A stretch of DNA of 64,000 nucleotides from Streptomyces sp. B1I3 (GCF_030816615.1 NZ_JAUSYD010000001.1:6780501-6844500); one strand, 5' to 3'. Counted from the stretch's first letter, positions 26,725-34,567 are shown. The notes: generated by a model from the sequence alone, not told the origin. Program-made: numbers and translations.

Positions 26725-27000
26725 TCACCGTATGGGGGGAGCGGCCCGCGGGAGCGAGGTGTGTAACGGGGGATCGCCGCGCTCGGCACGGAATCGTCTA
26801 CGCCGAAGCGGTCTGGCCGGTAGACGGGATGGCGCAGTCCGGGGCGAGGTGGGCCGTAGCACCGCCCGTGCCACCCACCCGCGGCCGACGGGGTTCGCCG
26901 ACGGGTTCGTCGGGGTCGCCCCCGACCGCCGGCACAGGTCGTCCCACACCTGCTGGCACTCCGCCCGGCTCACGCCCCGCACCGTGTAACTCACGCCCAT
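26725..27000 (-). CDS. Doubtful small gene in the element
   Basis: The first half, MGVSYTVRGVSRAECQQVWDDLCRRSG, looks like real protein, but the second half (RLPARPLRRRRFRAERG) is Arg/Pro-rich as in shadow frames. It may be a gene with a frameshifted end. The ATG at 27000 was chosen because the protein-like part begins there. Confidence 0.3.
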   Translation of the reverse strand: MGVSYTVRGVSRAECQQVWDDLCRRSGATPTNPSANPVGRGWVARAVLRPTSPRTAPSRLPARPLRRRRFRAERGDPPLHTSLPRAAPPIR

Positions 27001-27139
27001 GACAGCAGCATGACGGGGATAGCAGGCCACCGGGCCGGAACGGTCACGAAGGACACGGATTCACCCACTGCTGCATGCACTCTGGCGACGCACCCCGTCT
27101 CGGATTACGCTCAACGTCCAACTCGGGGGAGGGGGCAAC

Positions 27140-27328
27140 ATGGCGAAAAAGAAGCCCAAGAAGCCTAAAGGCTGGTGGGTGGAACAGCGGATCGCGAAAG
27201 CGGAGCTTGCCAAGCGTGTGATCGCCGCGCAGGCGCGGCGGGAGAGGGTCTACGGCCGCGTCGGTGTAACGCCACCACGCCAGTCTTCGAACTCTGTGTA
27301 CGCCATGTCGAGCGGGGCTTACAGGTGA
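27140..27328 (+). CDS. Small basic element protein, 62 residues
   Basis: MAKKKPKKPKGWWVEQRIAK begins a very basic peptide with a helical middle (ELAKRVIAAQARRERVYG). The strong GGGGGAGGGGGC site before the ATG and the perfect terminator 29 bp after the stop support a real transcript. It could bind nucleic acid. It runs opposite to the neighbouring small genes and towards IS element 2. Confidence 0.7.
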   Translation: MAKKKPKKPKGWWVEQRIAKAELAKRVIAAQARRERVYGRVGVTPPRQSSNSVYAMSSGAYR

Positions 27329-27356
27329 GCGATCTTGCCCTTGGCCGATGTGTGAC

Positions 27357-27389
27357 GAAGCCCCCGCACCATCCCGGTGCGGGGGCTTC
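27357..27389. terminator. Bidirectional terminator
   Basis: GAAGCCCCCGCACC (27357-27370) with its exact complement at 27376-27389 and a 5-base loop. It serves both the small basic gene (plus) and the DUF6221 gene ending at 27400 (minus). Confidence 0.88.
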
Positions 27390-27578
27390 GCCGTGGGCGC
27401 TACGGCTTCCACTCGGTCCGGTAGCCGGGGTGGTCGGCGTACACGGCGGCTAGGTCTTGTCTGATAAATGATCACCCGTGGGCTCAGAATGCCGGATGCT
27501 TGTTGACGGAGGGTGGCCACCGTCACGGGGCATCACGTCTCCCCCCGTGGCGGGCCATGAAGACGAGGAGTGTCAGCG

Positions 27579-28151
27579 GTGTTGGAGACCTACCTGTCCT
27601 GGTACCGCGAGGGCCGGATGGACGAGTCCGAGTTCCGCACGGTCACCGACAACTTGGCCCAGTCCGGGCTGACCGTCGAGCACCCGATGCTGGGCTGCGG
27701 GATGCTGTTGGACGTCGTAGGGGAACAGGTGAAGCTGCCTGTCGGGCCCATTCTGGAGCTTGTTGGCCTGTCGGTCGGGCCGCTCTGCATGCAGTTCTGG
27801 CTGTCGGCAGACACGGACGTGGTGTGCGATGTCAGGTACGTGGCGCCGGACACCCAGGTCCTCACCTTCGTGCTCGGCGGGTTGACCGAGATCGAGCGTG
27901 AGCAGGCCACTAATGCCGTTCAGCGGCTGATCCAACGAGAGTTGGACAGGACTGTCGCGCTACTCGTCGATCTGGGCGGCGAAACAGCGGACGAGGACGA
28001 TGACGCGCTGGTCCTGTATGGCCGACTGCCGATGGGCCCGCGCCCGGACCGAGTGCACTTCCGGACGGACCGGCTCAGCATCATCCCGGCTGTTCTTGCT
28101 GGAGCAGAGGTGACGGATCTCGGCAACGGGCTGAGTACAGTCCGCTGGTAA
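27579..28151 (+). CDS. Cargo protein of insertion sequence 2, unknown function
   Basis: A 190-residue protein beginning VLETYLSWYREGRMDESEF. The N-terminal half is hydrophobic and Gly/Val-rich without a clear signal peptide; the second half contains LTEIEREQATNAVQRLIQRELDRTVALLVDL and ends in alternating strands. No family is recognised. The GTG at 27579 sits eight bases after GAGGAG, better than GTG 27570. Its TAA stop is 3 bp from the transposase stop on the other strand, the same arrangement as in insertion sequence 1, though the two cargo proteins look unrelated. Confidence 0.75.
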   Translation: MLETYLSWYREGRMDESEFRTVTDNLAQSGLTVEHPMLGCGMLLDVVGEQVKLPVGPILELVGLSVGPLCMQFWLSADTDVVCDVRYVAPDTQVLTFVLGGLTEIEREQATNAVQRLIQRELDRTVALLVDLGGETADEDDDALVLYGRLPMGPRPDRVHFRTDRLSIIPAVLAGAEVTDLGNGLSTVRW

Positions 28152-28154
28152 TGA

Positions 28155-29041
28155 TCATCGGGCAGGTTCGCGGAGCCAGAGGACGAGCGCTGCGAGGTGG
28201 AGTCCAGCCCGGTATCGGGCGGCGAGTTTGTCGAACCGTGTCGCGACGGCGCGGAACTGCTTGAGTCGGCTGAAGCAGCGTTCGACCACGTTGCAAGCTT
28301 TGTAGAGCTCGCGGTCGAAGGCTGGCGGCCTGCCACCGGCCCGCTCGCGCCGAACACGGTTGGCCTTCTGGTCGACCCTTTCCGGAATTACCGCTCGGAT
28401 GCCCCGGCGACGCAGGGTCTGGCGGATCACCCGTGACGAGTACGCCTTGTCGGCGATGACCGCGTCGGGCCTGCGGCGCGGCCGCCCGACGCCGGTCCTG
28501 GGTACTCGCAGCGCGTCCAGGACCGCATCGAAGGCGGTGGAGTCGTTGACGTTGCCCGGCGTGACGAGGATGGCCAGAGGCAGGCCCCGGCCGTCGCACG
28601 CCAGGTGAACCTTGGTGGTCAGCCCGCCGCGGGACCGGCCGAGCGCCTGGTCAGCCGCCGCGCGTGCCGGATCTTCTAGTTCATCCCCCGCCGGTGCCCC
28701 TTTTTGCGGGCGCCGGCGGCGTGCTGGTGAGCACGGTTAACCGTGGAGTCGACCGACACGGCCCATTCCACCGCTCCGATTGAGTCGTCGTGGACCTGGA
28801 CCTCCTCGAGTAGACGGGCCCAGGTCCCGTCCACCTCCCAGCGGGCGAACCTCTCATAGATCGTCTGCCACGGCCCGAAGCGTTCTGGCAGGTCACGCCA
28901 CGGAGCACCCGTGCGCAATCGCCACAGCACCCCGTTGATCACCTGTCGGTGATTCCGCCACGGACGACCCCGCCCGTCAACACCTGGCAGCAGCGGCGAT
29001 ATCCGCTCCCACGCCGCATCCGTCAGCTCTCCGCGACCCAT
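28155..29041 (-). CDS. IS5-family transposase, two overlapping frames (programmed -1 frameshift)
   Basis: OrfA (29041 to 28676, 121 residues) starts MGRGELTDAAWERISPLLPG and contains the first Asp (SVDSTV); it ends soon after GARKKGH. OrfB, in the -1 frame, supplies ALGRSRGGLTTKVHLA, the second Asp (IADKAYSS) and Glu in VVERCFSRLKQFRAVATR, ending REPAR. The switch fits slippage on the A run at 28705-28701 (codons AAA AAG). Both halves look intact, so this IS may still be active. Confidence 0.88.
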
Positions 29042-29435
29042 CACAAGATCAATTATCAGACAGGTCCTAGGTCGCGGAGGTCGGGGCACGGCGCCGTGCG
29101 TTCACAGTGGTCGCAGACCTGCATGCCCCAGTGCGACCGTTCGCAGGTGCGGCAGCCGCCAATTGAGTGCGGCGCATGCCGGGCGACGAGCTGTCGCTTC
29201 GCCTCGACCTCGCGCAGGGCGCGGGCCGGGTCGTGGCGGGCGATGTGCTCGGCCTCAGCAATCCCGAGCTCCCGAGCGATGAGGAACCGTCGGTTGGCGA
29301 CGACCTTCGCGAGGGGTTCCGCGTCCGGGTGCGCAACCCAATCCCGCTGCGGGCTGCCCATCGTCTCGTCCGTCGCCAGCGCCGCCCGCTCATCTTCATC
29401 GAGACGGGCCCGAAGAAAGCCCACTAGGTCGGCGA

Positions 29436-29744
29436 TCATGCCGGGCGCCCGAGCTCATGCGGGTAGTCCTTGTGCTCGACGTAGGGCGCGGCGAGGAGCC
29501 GCAGCTGGTACTCGGCGGTCTCGCCGACCAGCCCACCCGCTCCCAGGTGTCGCACCACGGTGTCCTCTAGCAGTGCGATGCGCGCCTCGGCCGTGGCGAT
29601 GGTGAACCGGGCATGCGCGGAGGCATCCTCGGGCTCAACGCCGAAGCGGGCGGGGTCTGTGACCACCACGTTGCTGGCGTAGCGGGCCTTCTCCAACTCC
29701 TCGCTGTACCGGGCCCGCAGAAAGGCGACGAGGGCGGCGGTCAC
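29436..29744 (-). CDS. DUF6221 family protein (intact paralogue)
   Basis: A 102-residue protein: VTAALVAFLRARYSEELEKARYA, RFTIATAEARIALLEDTVVRHL, then YQLRLLAAPYVEHKDYPHELG. The opening and the closing YxEHxxY stretch match DUF6221. It overlaps the preceding regulator-like gene by GTGA and the next DUF6221 gene by ATGA, so the three form a tightly coupled operon. The GTG start has a GGGGGG site. Function unknown. Confidence 0.82.
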   Translation of the reverse strand: MTAALVAFLRARYSEELEKARYASNVVVTDPARFGVEPEDASAHARFTIATAEARIALLEDTVVRHLGAGGLVGETAEYQLRLLAAPYVEHKDYPHELGRPA

Positions 29745-30070
29745 TTGCTGCCCCCCGAGTCGGGCTGGGCGGTGGATCGTTCCAGGTCTACCCGGTCGGC
29801 GATGCGGCGGGCCCATTCGCGACTGTAAGGCGTGTGCTTGGCGATGGTCATGAGTGGGACGCCGGCGGCTCGGGCGTCCGCAATGAGTCCGTCGAGGTTC
29901 ATCCGGGCTTTCTCGTGAGCCGAGGTCGCGCGGTCGAGACGGCGCAGCCAGGAGGCTTCGGCCTCGGGGTGGGGTCGTGGCGTCATGTCGCTGATGATCT
30001 CATGCGAACCTGCCAAGTCGGTGGGCAGTTCACTGCCAACCTTGTGGGCGCCCGCTCTTGGCTCAGTCAT
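29741..30070 (-). CDS. Putative helix-turn-helix protein of the element
   Basis: A 109-residue protein. The C-terminal half, LIADARAAGVPLMTIAKHTPYSREWARRIADRV, reads as helix-turn-helix with the turn at AAGVPLMTIAKHT. The first half is Glu/Ala-rich. ATG 30070 overlaps a TGCCAA repeat and has no ribosome site, so the message may be leaderless; ATG 29986 is an alternative. It heads the operon with the two DUF6221 genes and is the best candidate for the element's own repressor. Confidence 0.65.
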   Translation of the reverse strand: MTEPRAGAHKVGSELPTDLAGSHEIISDMTPRPHPEAEASWLRRLDRATSAHEKARMNLDGLIADARAAGVPLMTIAKHTPYSREWARRIADRVDLERSTAQPDSGGSK

Positions 30071-30131
30071 GCCAACTATGTTGCACCACGGCTGCTGCTG
30101 TGCCAATATCACAATGCCAAGAAAGTTGGCA
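30070..30131. promoter_or_regulatory. TGCCAA/TTGGCA repeat cluster, candidate operator of the element
   Basis: TGCCAA occurs at 30070-30075, 30101-30106 and 30115-30120, and TTGGCA at 30126-30131; the last two form an inverted repeat with a 5-base spacer. The cluster fills the gap between the divergent helix-turn-helix gene and the small gene at 30154, where a switch between maintenance and transfer would be controlled. Confidence 0.6.
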
Positions 30132-30153
30132 CCTGGGTCAAAGGGGGACCCGC

Positions 30154-30345
30154 ATGAACGCCGCCCGCCACATCGCCCGCACCCACCGCGCCGCCCGAAC
30201 CATGTCGAAGCCGCTCAAGTACCGGTGCCTCTCCGGAAATATCGCCGTCGCCGTCGACGAGGGCGCCCTCATCCACCGGCGACCTGCTGGACCGGCTCGG
30301 CGCCGACGACCAGCGAAGACGGGCGCGATATCACGGCCGCCCTAA
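30154..30345 (+). CDS. Small element protein, probably damaged at its end
   Basis: A 63-residue peptide starting MNAARHIARTHRAARTMSKP with a good AAGGGGGA site eight bases ahead. After EGALIH the sequence turns Arg/Pro-rich, while another frame reads TGDLLDRLGADDQRRR, so a base may be missing near 30275 and the gene may once have run into the right repeat. No family is recognised. Confidence 0.45.
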   Translation: MNAARHIARTHRAARTMSKPLKYRCLSGNIAVAVDEGALIHRRPAGPARRRRPAKTGAISRPP

Positions 30346-30374
30346 CCCCCGTCTTCACCGGCATCAGACTAAGG

Positions 30375-30553
30375 GCACCCGCCCGCACGTCATCGGCGAA
30401 ATGGCCCGTGGCGGAGCCGGCTCAGCCCGCAGACTCTCCCGCGTGCGGGCTCAGCACACCGGCCGCGATCAACGCGAACAACACCACGCCCAGGATCACG
30501 CGGTAGATGACGAACGGCATGAAGCTCTTGGTCGTGATGAACTTCATGAACCA
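30375..30553. repeat. 179-bp direct repeat, right copy (3' end of uppP)
   Basis: Identical to 23598-23776. It covers the final 44 codons of uppP and 47 bp of downstream DNA. This copy belongs to the intact gene, so the gene was kept whole on integration. Confidence 0.93.
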
Positions 30554-31294
30554 TGCGATGACCGCGTATCCCACCGCGAAGGCGATGACCGTCGCGAAGA
30601 TCGTCGGCCCCCAGGAGACGTGTCCCTCGCCCGCGTCCTTCAGCTCGAACACGCCCGAGGCCAGCACCGCCGGTACCGCCAGCAGGAACGAGTAACGCGC
30701 CGCCGCCTCACGGGTGTAGCCCATCAGGAGGCCACCACTGATCGTGGCGCCCGAGCGCGAGACGCCGGGGATCAGCGCCATCGCCTGACAGAAGCCGAAG
30801 ATCAGGCCGTCCCTGACGCCCAGCTCCTGGAGGGACTTGCGCTCCCTGATCGCCCGGTGCTTGCCGCCGGTCTCGTCGCGCGCCGCGAGACGGTCCGCGA
30901 CACCCAGGACGATGCCCATGCCGATCAACGTGGTCGCGATCAGGCGCAGATCACGGAACGGCCCTTCGATCTGGTCCTTGAACGTCACACCGAGCACGCC
31001 GATCGGAATCGAGCCGATGATGACCAGCCAACCCATCTTGGCGTCGTGGTCGCCGCGCATCGAGGCATTGGTCAGCGACCGGAACCACGCCGAGACGATC
31101 CGGGCGATGTCCTTGCGGAAGTAGATGAGGACCGCCGCCTCCGTACCGATCTGGGTGATGGCGGTGAACGCCGCACCCGGGTCGTGCCAGCCCGCGAACG
31201 CCGCGGTCAGTCGCAGATGCGCGCTGGAGGAGATCGGCAGGAACTCGGTCAGTCCCTGAACGAGTCCCAGGACGAATGATTCGAACCAGCTCAT
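30422..31294 (-). CDS. uppP: Undecaprenyl-diphosphatase
   Basis: A 290-residue membrane enzyme (BacA type) that recycles undecaprenyl diphosphate for wall synthesis; extra copies give bacitracin resistance. Motif 1 is GLVQGLTEFLPISSSAHL at the N-terminus, and motif 2 (PGVSRSGATISGGLL) near residue 175 carries the catalytic Ser/Arg. About eight membrane segments. Its 3' end doubles as the right border of the integrated element. It follows the TVP38-type gene in the same direction, separated by a terminator. Confidence 0.96.
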   Translation of the reverse strand: MSWFESFVLGLVQGLTEFLPISSSAHLRLTAAFAGWHDPGAAFTAITQIGTEAAVLIYFRKDIARIVSAWFRSLTNASMRGDHDAKMGWLVIIGSIPIGVLGVTFKDQIEGPFRDLRLIATTLIGMGIVLGVADRLAARDETGGKHRAIRERKSLQELGVRDGLIFGFCQAMALIPGVSRSGATISGGLLMGYTREAAARYSFLLAVPAVLASGVFELKDAGEGHVSWGPTIFATVIAFAVGYAVIAWFMKFITTKSFMPFVIYRVILGVVLFALIAAGVLSPHAGESAG

Positions 31295-31329
31295 GGAGCT
31301 CAGGCCATCCCGGAGGTGTTCATGCGACG

Positions 31330-31354
31330 GCCGACGGCCTCGACGGCCGTCGGC
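31330..31354 (-). terminator. Hairpin between the TVP38-type gene and uppP
   Basis: GCCGACGGCC (31330-31339) and its exact complement at 31345-31354 with a 5-base loop, upstream of uppP and downstream of the membrane-protein gene. Confidence 0.7.
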
Positions 31355-31466
31355 AACGTGCGGGTGTGGTCAAAAAGGGGGACGGGGCACCACGGCCCCG
31401 GACATCCTCTGTCGGTCGCGCGCAGCGTATCGCCTGCAGATGAACGGCCTCCCGGCTGCCCCCGCA

Positions 31467-32207
31467 TCATTCGGAGGAGGGACCGTGAGCGGCGCCGCCC
31501 GCCCTGCCCAGCCTGTGGTGCTTGCGCCAGGCGACCAGCGCCGCACCCGCGCCCGAGAGCACGATGAAGCCCATCGCCGCCAGGAACACCGGGGAGGTCG
31601 GCGAGGAGGCCTCGCTGCCCGCGATGACGTACGCCGCCGTGTTGGGGATCGAGCCGAGCCCGGTGGCCAGCAGGAACGGCGGATATCCCATCCGGGAGGT
31701 CGCCGCGCAGTAGTTGGCCGCCGCGAACGGCACGCCCGGGAAGAGCCGTATCGCCAGCATGGAGCGGAAGCCGTGCCGGCTCAGCAGCCCGTCCGCGGCC
31801 TTGAGCCACTTGCCGCGGAGCAGCGTACGGAGCGCGTCCTGGCCCAGTACCCGGCCGAGGAGGAAGGAGACGCCCGCGCCGAGGACGGTTCCGGCCAGCG
31901 CCGCCGCCAGACCGGCCTGAGCGCCGAACAAGGCGCCGGCGGCGAGGTTGAGCAGCGGACGCGGCACGAAGGCCACCGTGCACACGCCGTACGCCAGGCC
32001 GAACACCATGGCCGCCCCCGAACCCGTGAGCTGGGGTGGCCAGCCGGACGCCAGCAGCCGCTGTGGTTCGAACAGCAGCATGGTGGTGGCCGCGGCCAGG
32101 AGCACCGCGACCAGGAGGGAGAAACGGGACCAGGGGGAGAGCAGCAGCTTCGCGCAACGCGCTGCGAGACCGCCGGCGGGCCGGGCGGCGGGGACGGGCT
32201 CGAACAT
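31467..32207 (-). CDS. TVP38/TMEM64-family membrane protein
   Basis: A 246-residue integral membrane protein of the VTT/DedA-like superfamily. The central FVPRPLLNLAAGALFG and RLFPGVPFAAANYCAA are its family landmarks (re-entrant loop with a Pro after the Arg). Five to six membrane segments. Such proteins are thought to move lipids or lipid-linked carriers across the membrane, which suits a place next to uppP. There is no clear ribosome site before ATG 32207, so the message may be leaderless. Confidence 0.88.
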   Translation of the reverse strand: MFEPVPAARPAGGLAARCAKLLLSPWSRFSLLVAVLLAAATTMLLFEPQRLLASGWPPQLTGSGAAMVFGLAYGVCTVAFVPRPLLNLAAGALFGAQAGLAAALAGTVLGAGVSFLLGRVLGQDALRTLLRGKWLKAADGLLSRHGFRSMLAIRLFPGVPFAAANYCAATSRMGYPPFLLATGLGSIPNTAAYVIAGSEASSPTSPVFLAAMGFIVLSGAGAALVAWRKHHRLGRAGGAAHGPSSE

Positions 32208-32256
32208 CTGGGGAGCGTAACCGAAACAGGTGTGTGATCGCCGTAATGTGCGTCCC

Positions 32257-32976
32257 ATGAGTCCGTCGGAGCAATCCGTCCCCGACGTGCCGGACAGTGC
32301 CCTGGCCGACACGGTGCTGCGCCGCCTCACCCAGGTGTATCCCGAGGCGGCCGACCCCGGACGGGCGGTTGCGGCGGCTGCGTACATGAGGAACGTGGCC
32401 CCTTTCCTGGGCATCGCCACCCCGCGACGCCGGGACCTGTCCCGGACCGTCCTTGCAGACACCCGCCGGCCGGCCGAAGCGGACTGCACCGCCGTCGCCC
32501 TGCGCTGCTGGGAGTTGCCCGAACGCGAATACCAGTACTTTGCCGCCGACTACCTGCGCCGTCATGTCGGCCGTTGCTCCTCCGGCTTCCTGCCCGTCCT
32601 GCGGCATCTGGTGACGACACGCCCCTGGTGGGACACCGTCGACGTACTCGCCGCCCATGTCGCCGGACCGCTCGTGTCGGCGGACCCGGTGCTGAGGGGA
32701 GTGATGGACCGGTGGGCCGGGGACGAGGACCTCTGGCTCGCCCGTACCGCCCTGCTCCACCAACTCCGCTTCCGCGAAAACACCGACACCGACCGGCTGT
32801 TCGGGTACTGCCTGCTCCGCGCGGACCACCCGGACTTCTTCATCCGCAAGGCGATCGGCTGGTGCCTGCGCGAGTACGCCAAGACCGACGCGGAGGCCGT
32901 CCGCGAGTTCGTCGACACGGCTCGTGACCGTCTGTCACCGCTCTCCGTGCGTGAGGCGCTCAGGCACATCGGCTGA
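32257..32976 (+). CDS. DNA alkylation repair protein, AlkD-like HEAT repeats
   Basis: A 239-residue all-helical protein. MRNVAPFLGIATPRRRDL near the start, REYQYFAADYLRRH, WWDTVDVLAAHVAGPL and FFIRKAIGWCLREYAKTD are the repeats of the AlkC/AlkD DNA-glycosylase group, which removes bulky alkylated bases without flipping them. The Trp-Asp pair of WWDTVD is the usual active-site element. It is divergent from the TVP38-type gene. Confidence 0.92.
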   Translation: MSPSEQSVPDVPDSALADTVLRRLTQVYPEAADPGRAVAAAAYMRNVAPFLGIATPRRRDLSRTVLADTRRPAEADCTAVALRCWELPEREYQYFAADYLRRHVGRCSSGFLPVLRHLVTTRPWWDTVDVLAAHVAGPLVSADPVLRGVMDRWAGDEDLWLARTALLHQLRFRENTDTDRLFGYCLLRADHPDFFIRKAIGWCLREYAKTDAEAVREFVDTARDRLSPLSVREALRHIG

Positions 32977-33028
32977 GTCACCGTCCACAGCCGCCGAAAA
33001 GCATTCGACGGCCGTGCGCGGTTCCGCC

Positions 33029-33199
33029 ATGATCAGGGGCATGTTCCGGTACGCCTTCCTCGCAGCGCAGTCCGCAGTCGCGGACACGCCGAAGGCTGCC
33101 GTGAGCCCCGCGACCGCGTTCGCGGCAGCAGCAGCAGCAGCAGCAGCCGCAGCAGCGTGCACCGCTGCCGCAGCGCCCATCGGCGGCGCCCGAAGCTGA
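33029..33199 (+). CDS. Possible small Ala-rich protein
   Basis: A 56-codon frame: MIRGMFRYAFLAAQSAVADT, then a long Ala tract coded by GCA/GCC triplets and a short tail. It lies alone between the AlkD-like gene and tuf3. There is no clear ribosome site. The GCA triplet run (33129-33152) makes chance coding likely, so it is listed mainly to describe the gap. Confidence 0.2.
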   Translation: MIRGMFRYAFLAAQSAVADTPKAAVSPATAFAAAAAAAAAAAACTAAAAPIGGARS

Positions 33200-33240
33200 C
33201 CCTCCCCCGACAGTCCGGCGGACCCCGTAAGGGGAGGGTC
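33198..33240 (+). promoter_or_regulatory. Hairpin in the leader of tuf3
   Basis: GACCCTCCCC (33198-33207) pairs exactly with GGGGAGGGTC (33231-33240) around a 23-base loop, 52 bp before the tuf3 start. It could be the end of upstream transcription or a leader structure. Confidence 0.45.
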
Positions 33241-33292
33241 GGCGGGGCCCTGGGGTCTTCTCGTCTCAGCTTCGAACACCAAGGAACGAGCC

Positions 33293-34480
33293 ATGCCCAA
33301 GACGGCATACGTGCGCACCAAGCCGCACCTGAACATCGGCACCATGGGCCACGTCGACCACGGCAAGACCACCCTGACCGCGGCCATCACCAAGGTCCTC
33401 AGCGACCGGGGCAGCGGTACCTTCGTGCCGTTCGACCGGATCGACCGGGCGCCCGAGGAGGCGCAGCGCGGCATCACCATCAACATCTCGCACGTCGAGT
33501 ACGAGACGGACACCCGGCACTACGCGCACGTCGACATGCCCGGACACGCCGACTACATCAAGAACATGGTCACCGGAGCGGCGCAGCTCGACGGCGCGAT
33601 CCTGGTCGTCTCCGCGCTCGACGGCATCATGCCGCAGACCGCGGAGCACGTCCTGCTGGCCCGTCAGGTCGGTGTCGACCACATCGTCGTCGCCCTCAAC
33701 AAGGCCGACGCCGCCGGCGACGGCGAGGACTCGGTGCTGACCGACCTGGTCGAGCTCGAGGTCCGCGAGCTGCTCTCCGCACACGGATACGGAGGGGAGA
33801 CGCTGCCCGTCGTCCGGGTGTCCGGCCTCAAGGCCCTGGAGGGCGACCCGCAGTGGACGGCCTCCATCGAGAGCCTGCTGGACGCCGTCGACACGTACGT
33901 ACCGATGCCGGTGCGCTACACCGACGCGCCGTTCCTGCTCTCGGTGGAGAACGTCCTGACCATCACGGGCCGCGGCACGGTCGTCACCGGCGCCGTCGAG
34001 CGCGGCACGGTGCGCGTGGGGGACCGGGTGTCGGTGCTCGGCGCGGACGTCGAGACGGTCGTCACCGGCCTGGAGACCTTCGGGAAGCCGATGGAGTCCG
34101 CGGAGGCGGGGGACAACGTCGCGCTGCTGCTGCGCGGGGTCGAGCGCGACCGGGTCCGCCGCGGCCACGTGGTGGCGGCGCCCGGCAGCGTCACACCCAG
34201 GCGGCGCTTCACCGCTCAGGTGTACGTCCTGTCGGCGCGCGAGGGCGGCCGCAGTACCCCGGTCACCACGGGATACCGGCCGCAGTTCTACATCCGCACG
34301 GCGGACGTCGTCGGAGACGTCGACCTGGGGGAGGCGGCGGTGGCACGGCCCGGTGACACCGTCACCATGACGATCGAGCTCGGCCGCGACGTCCCGCTGG
34401 AGCCGGGACTGGGCTTCGCGATCCGTGAGGGCGGCAGGACGGTCGGCGCCGGCACGGTGACCGGCCTCCTCGACGGCTGA
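33293..34480 (+). CDS. tuf3: Elongation factor Tu, divergent second copy
   Basis: A 395-residue EF-Tu. G1 GHVDHGKT (19-26), effector RGITIN (59-64), G3 DMPGH (81-85, with Cys of the usual DCPGH replaced by Met), G4 NKAD (136-139). Domains II and III are complete ([10 protein letters not shown], then [17 protein letters not shown]). It is not in a str operon and is clearly diverged, as is known for tuf3 of Streptomyces, which is transcribed under starvation and differs in response to EF-Tu inhibitors. It stands alone, with its own terminator. Confidence 0.93.
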   Translation: MPKTAYVRTKPHLNIGTMGHVDHGKTTLTAAITKVLSDRGSGTFVPFDRIDRAPEEAQRGITINISHVEYETDTRHYAHVDMPGHADYIKNMVTGAAQLDGAILVVSALDGIMPQTAEHVLLARQVGVDHIVVALNKADAAGDGEDSVLTDLVELEVRELLSAHGYGGETLPVVRVSGLKALEGDPQWTASIESLLDAVDTYVPMPVRYTDAPFLLSVENVLTITGRGTVVTGAVERGTVRVGDRVSVLGADVETVVTGLETFGKPMESAEAGDNVALLLRGVERDRVRRGHVVAAPGSVTPRRRFTAQVYVLSAREGGRSTPVTTGYRPQFYIRTADVVGDVDLGEAAVARPGDTVTMTIELGRDVPLEPGLGFAIREGGRTVGAGTVTGLLDG

Positions 34481-34490
34481 GGCCGGCACG

Positions 34491-34528
34491 GTGGGCCCGC
34501 CCCTCTCTTCGCCGAGGGGCGGGCCCAC
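34491..34528 (+). terminator. Terminator of tuf3
   Basis: A 15-bp perfect inverted repeat (34491-34505 with 34514-34528, arm GTGGGCCCGCCCCTC) and an 8-base loop, 10 bp after the stop. Confidence 0.92.
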
Positions 34529-34567
34529 CCGGTCCGGGCCGCCCGGGGGACAGGGAACAATGGGGGC

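Larger units (their letters stand above)
27454..29066 (-). mobile_element. Insertion sequence 2 (IS5 family, CTAG target) with a cargo gene
   Basis: 1613 bp. The ends GTCTTGTCTGATAAATGATC and, inverted, GACCTGTCTGATAATTGATC match at 17 of 20 bases. CTAG is duplicated (27450-27453, 29067-29070), as proven by the interrupted DUF6221 gene. It has a two-frame transposase on the minus strand and a 190-codon cargo gene on the plus strand, tail to tail. Confidence 0.9.
27400..29439 (-). pseudogene. DUF6221 family protein, split by insertion sequence 2
   Basis: The 5' part (29439 to 29067) reads MIADLVGFLRARLDEDERAA onward, with a Cys/His cluster (CRTCERSHWGMQVCDHCER) and ends at DLRDL in the CTAG target. 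Removing the IS and one CTAG joins this, in frame, to AAVYADHPGYRTEWKP and a stop at 27402-27400. The restored protein has 140 residues and the usual DUF6221 end. With the IS in place it ends DLGPV, losing 16 residues. DUF6221 proteins occur in actinomycete phages and elements; their role is unknown. Its ATG overlaps the stop of the upstream paralogue. Confidence 0.88.
23777..30374. mobile_element. Decayed actinomycete integrative element (AICE-like relic)
   Basis: A 6.6-kb block between perfect 179-bp direct repeats. It holds a broken FtsK/TraSA-type translocase and a Spd-like membrane gene (plus strand), several small accessory genes, two DUF6221 genes and a putative helix-turn-helix regulator (minus strand), and two insertion sequences. 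No integrase, excisionase or replication gene is recognisable, so it cannot move by itself. Gene types and arrangement match pSAM2/SLP1-like elements. Confidence 0.8.

Noticed and set aside
27570-28151. GTG 27570 as start of the cargo gene
   Set aside because: The GAGGAG site touches this codon; GTG 27579 has normal spacing.
33120-33160. GCA triplet run as a functional repeat
   Set aside because: Short and imperfect; best seen as part of a doubtful Ala-rich frame.
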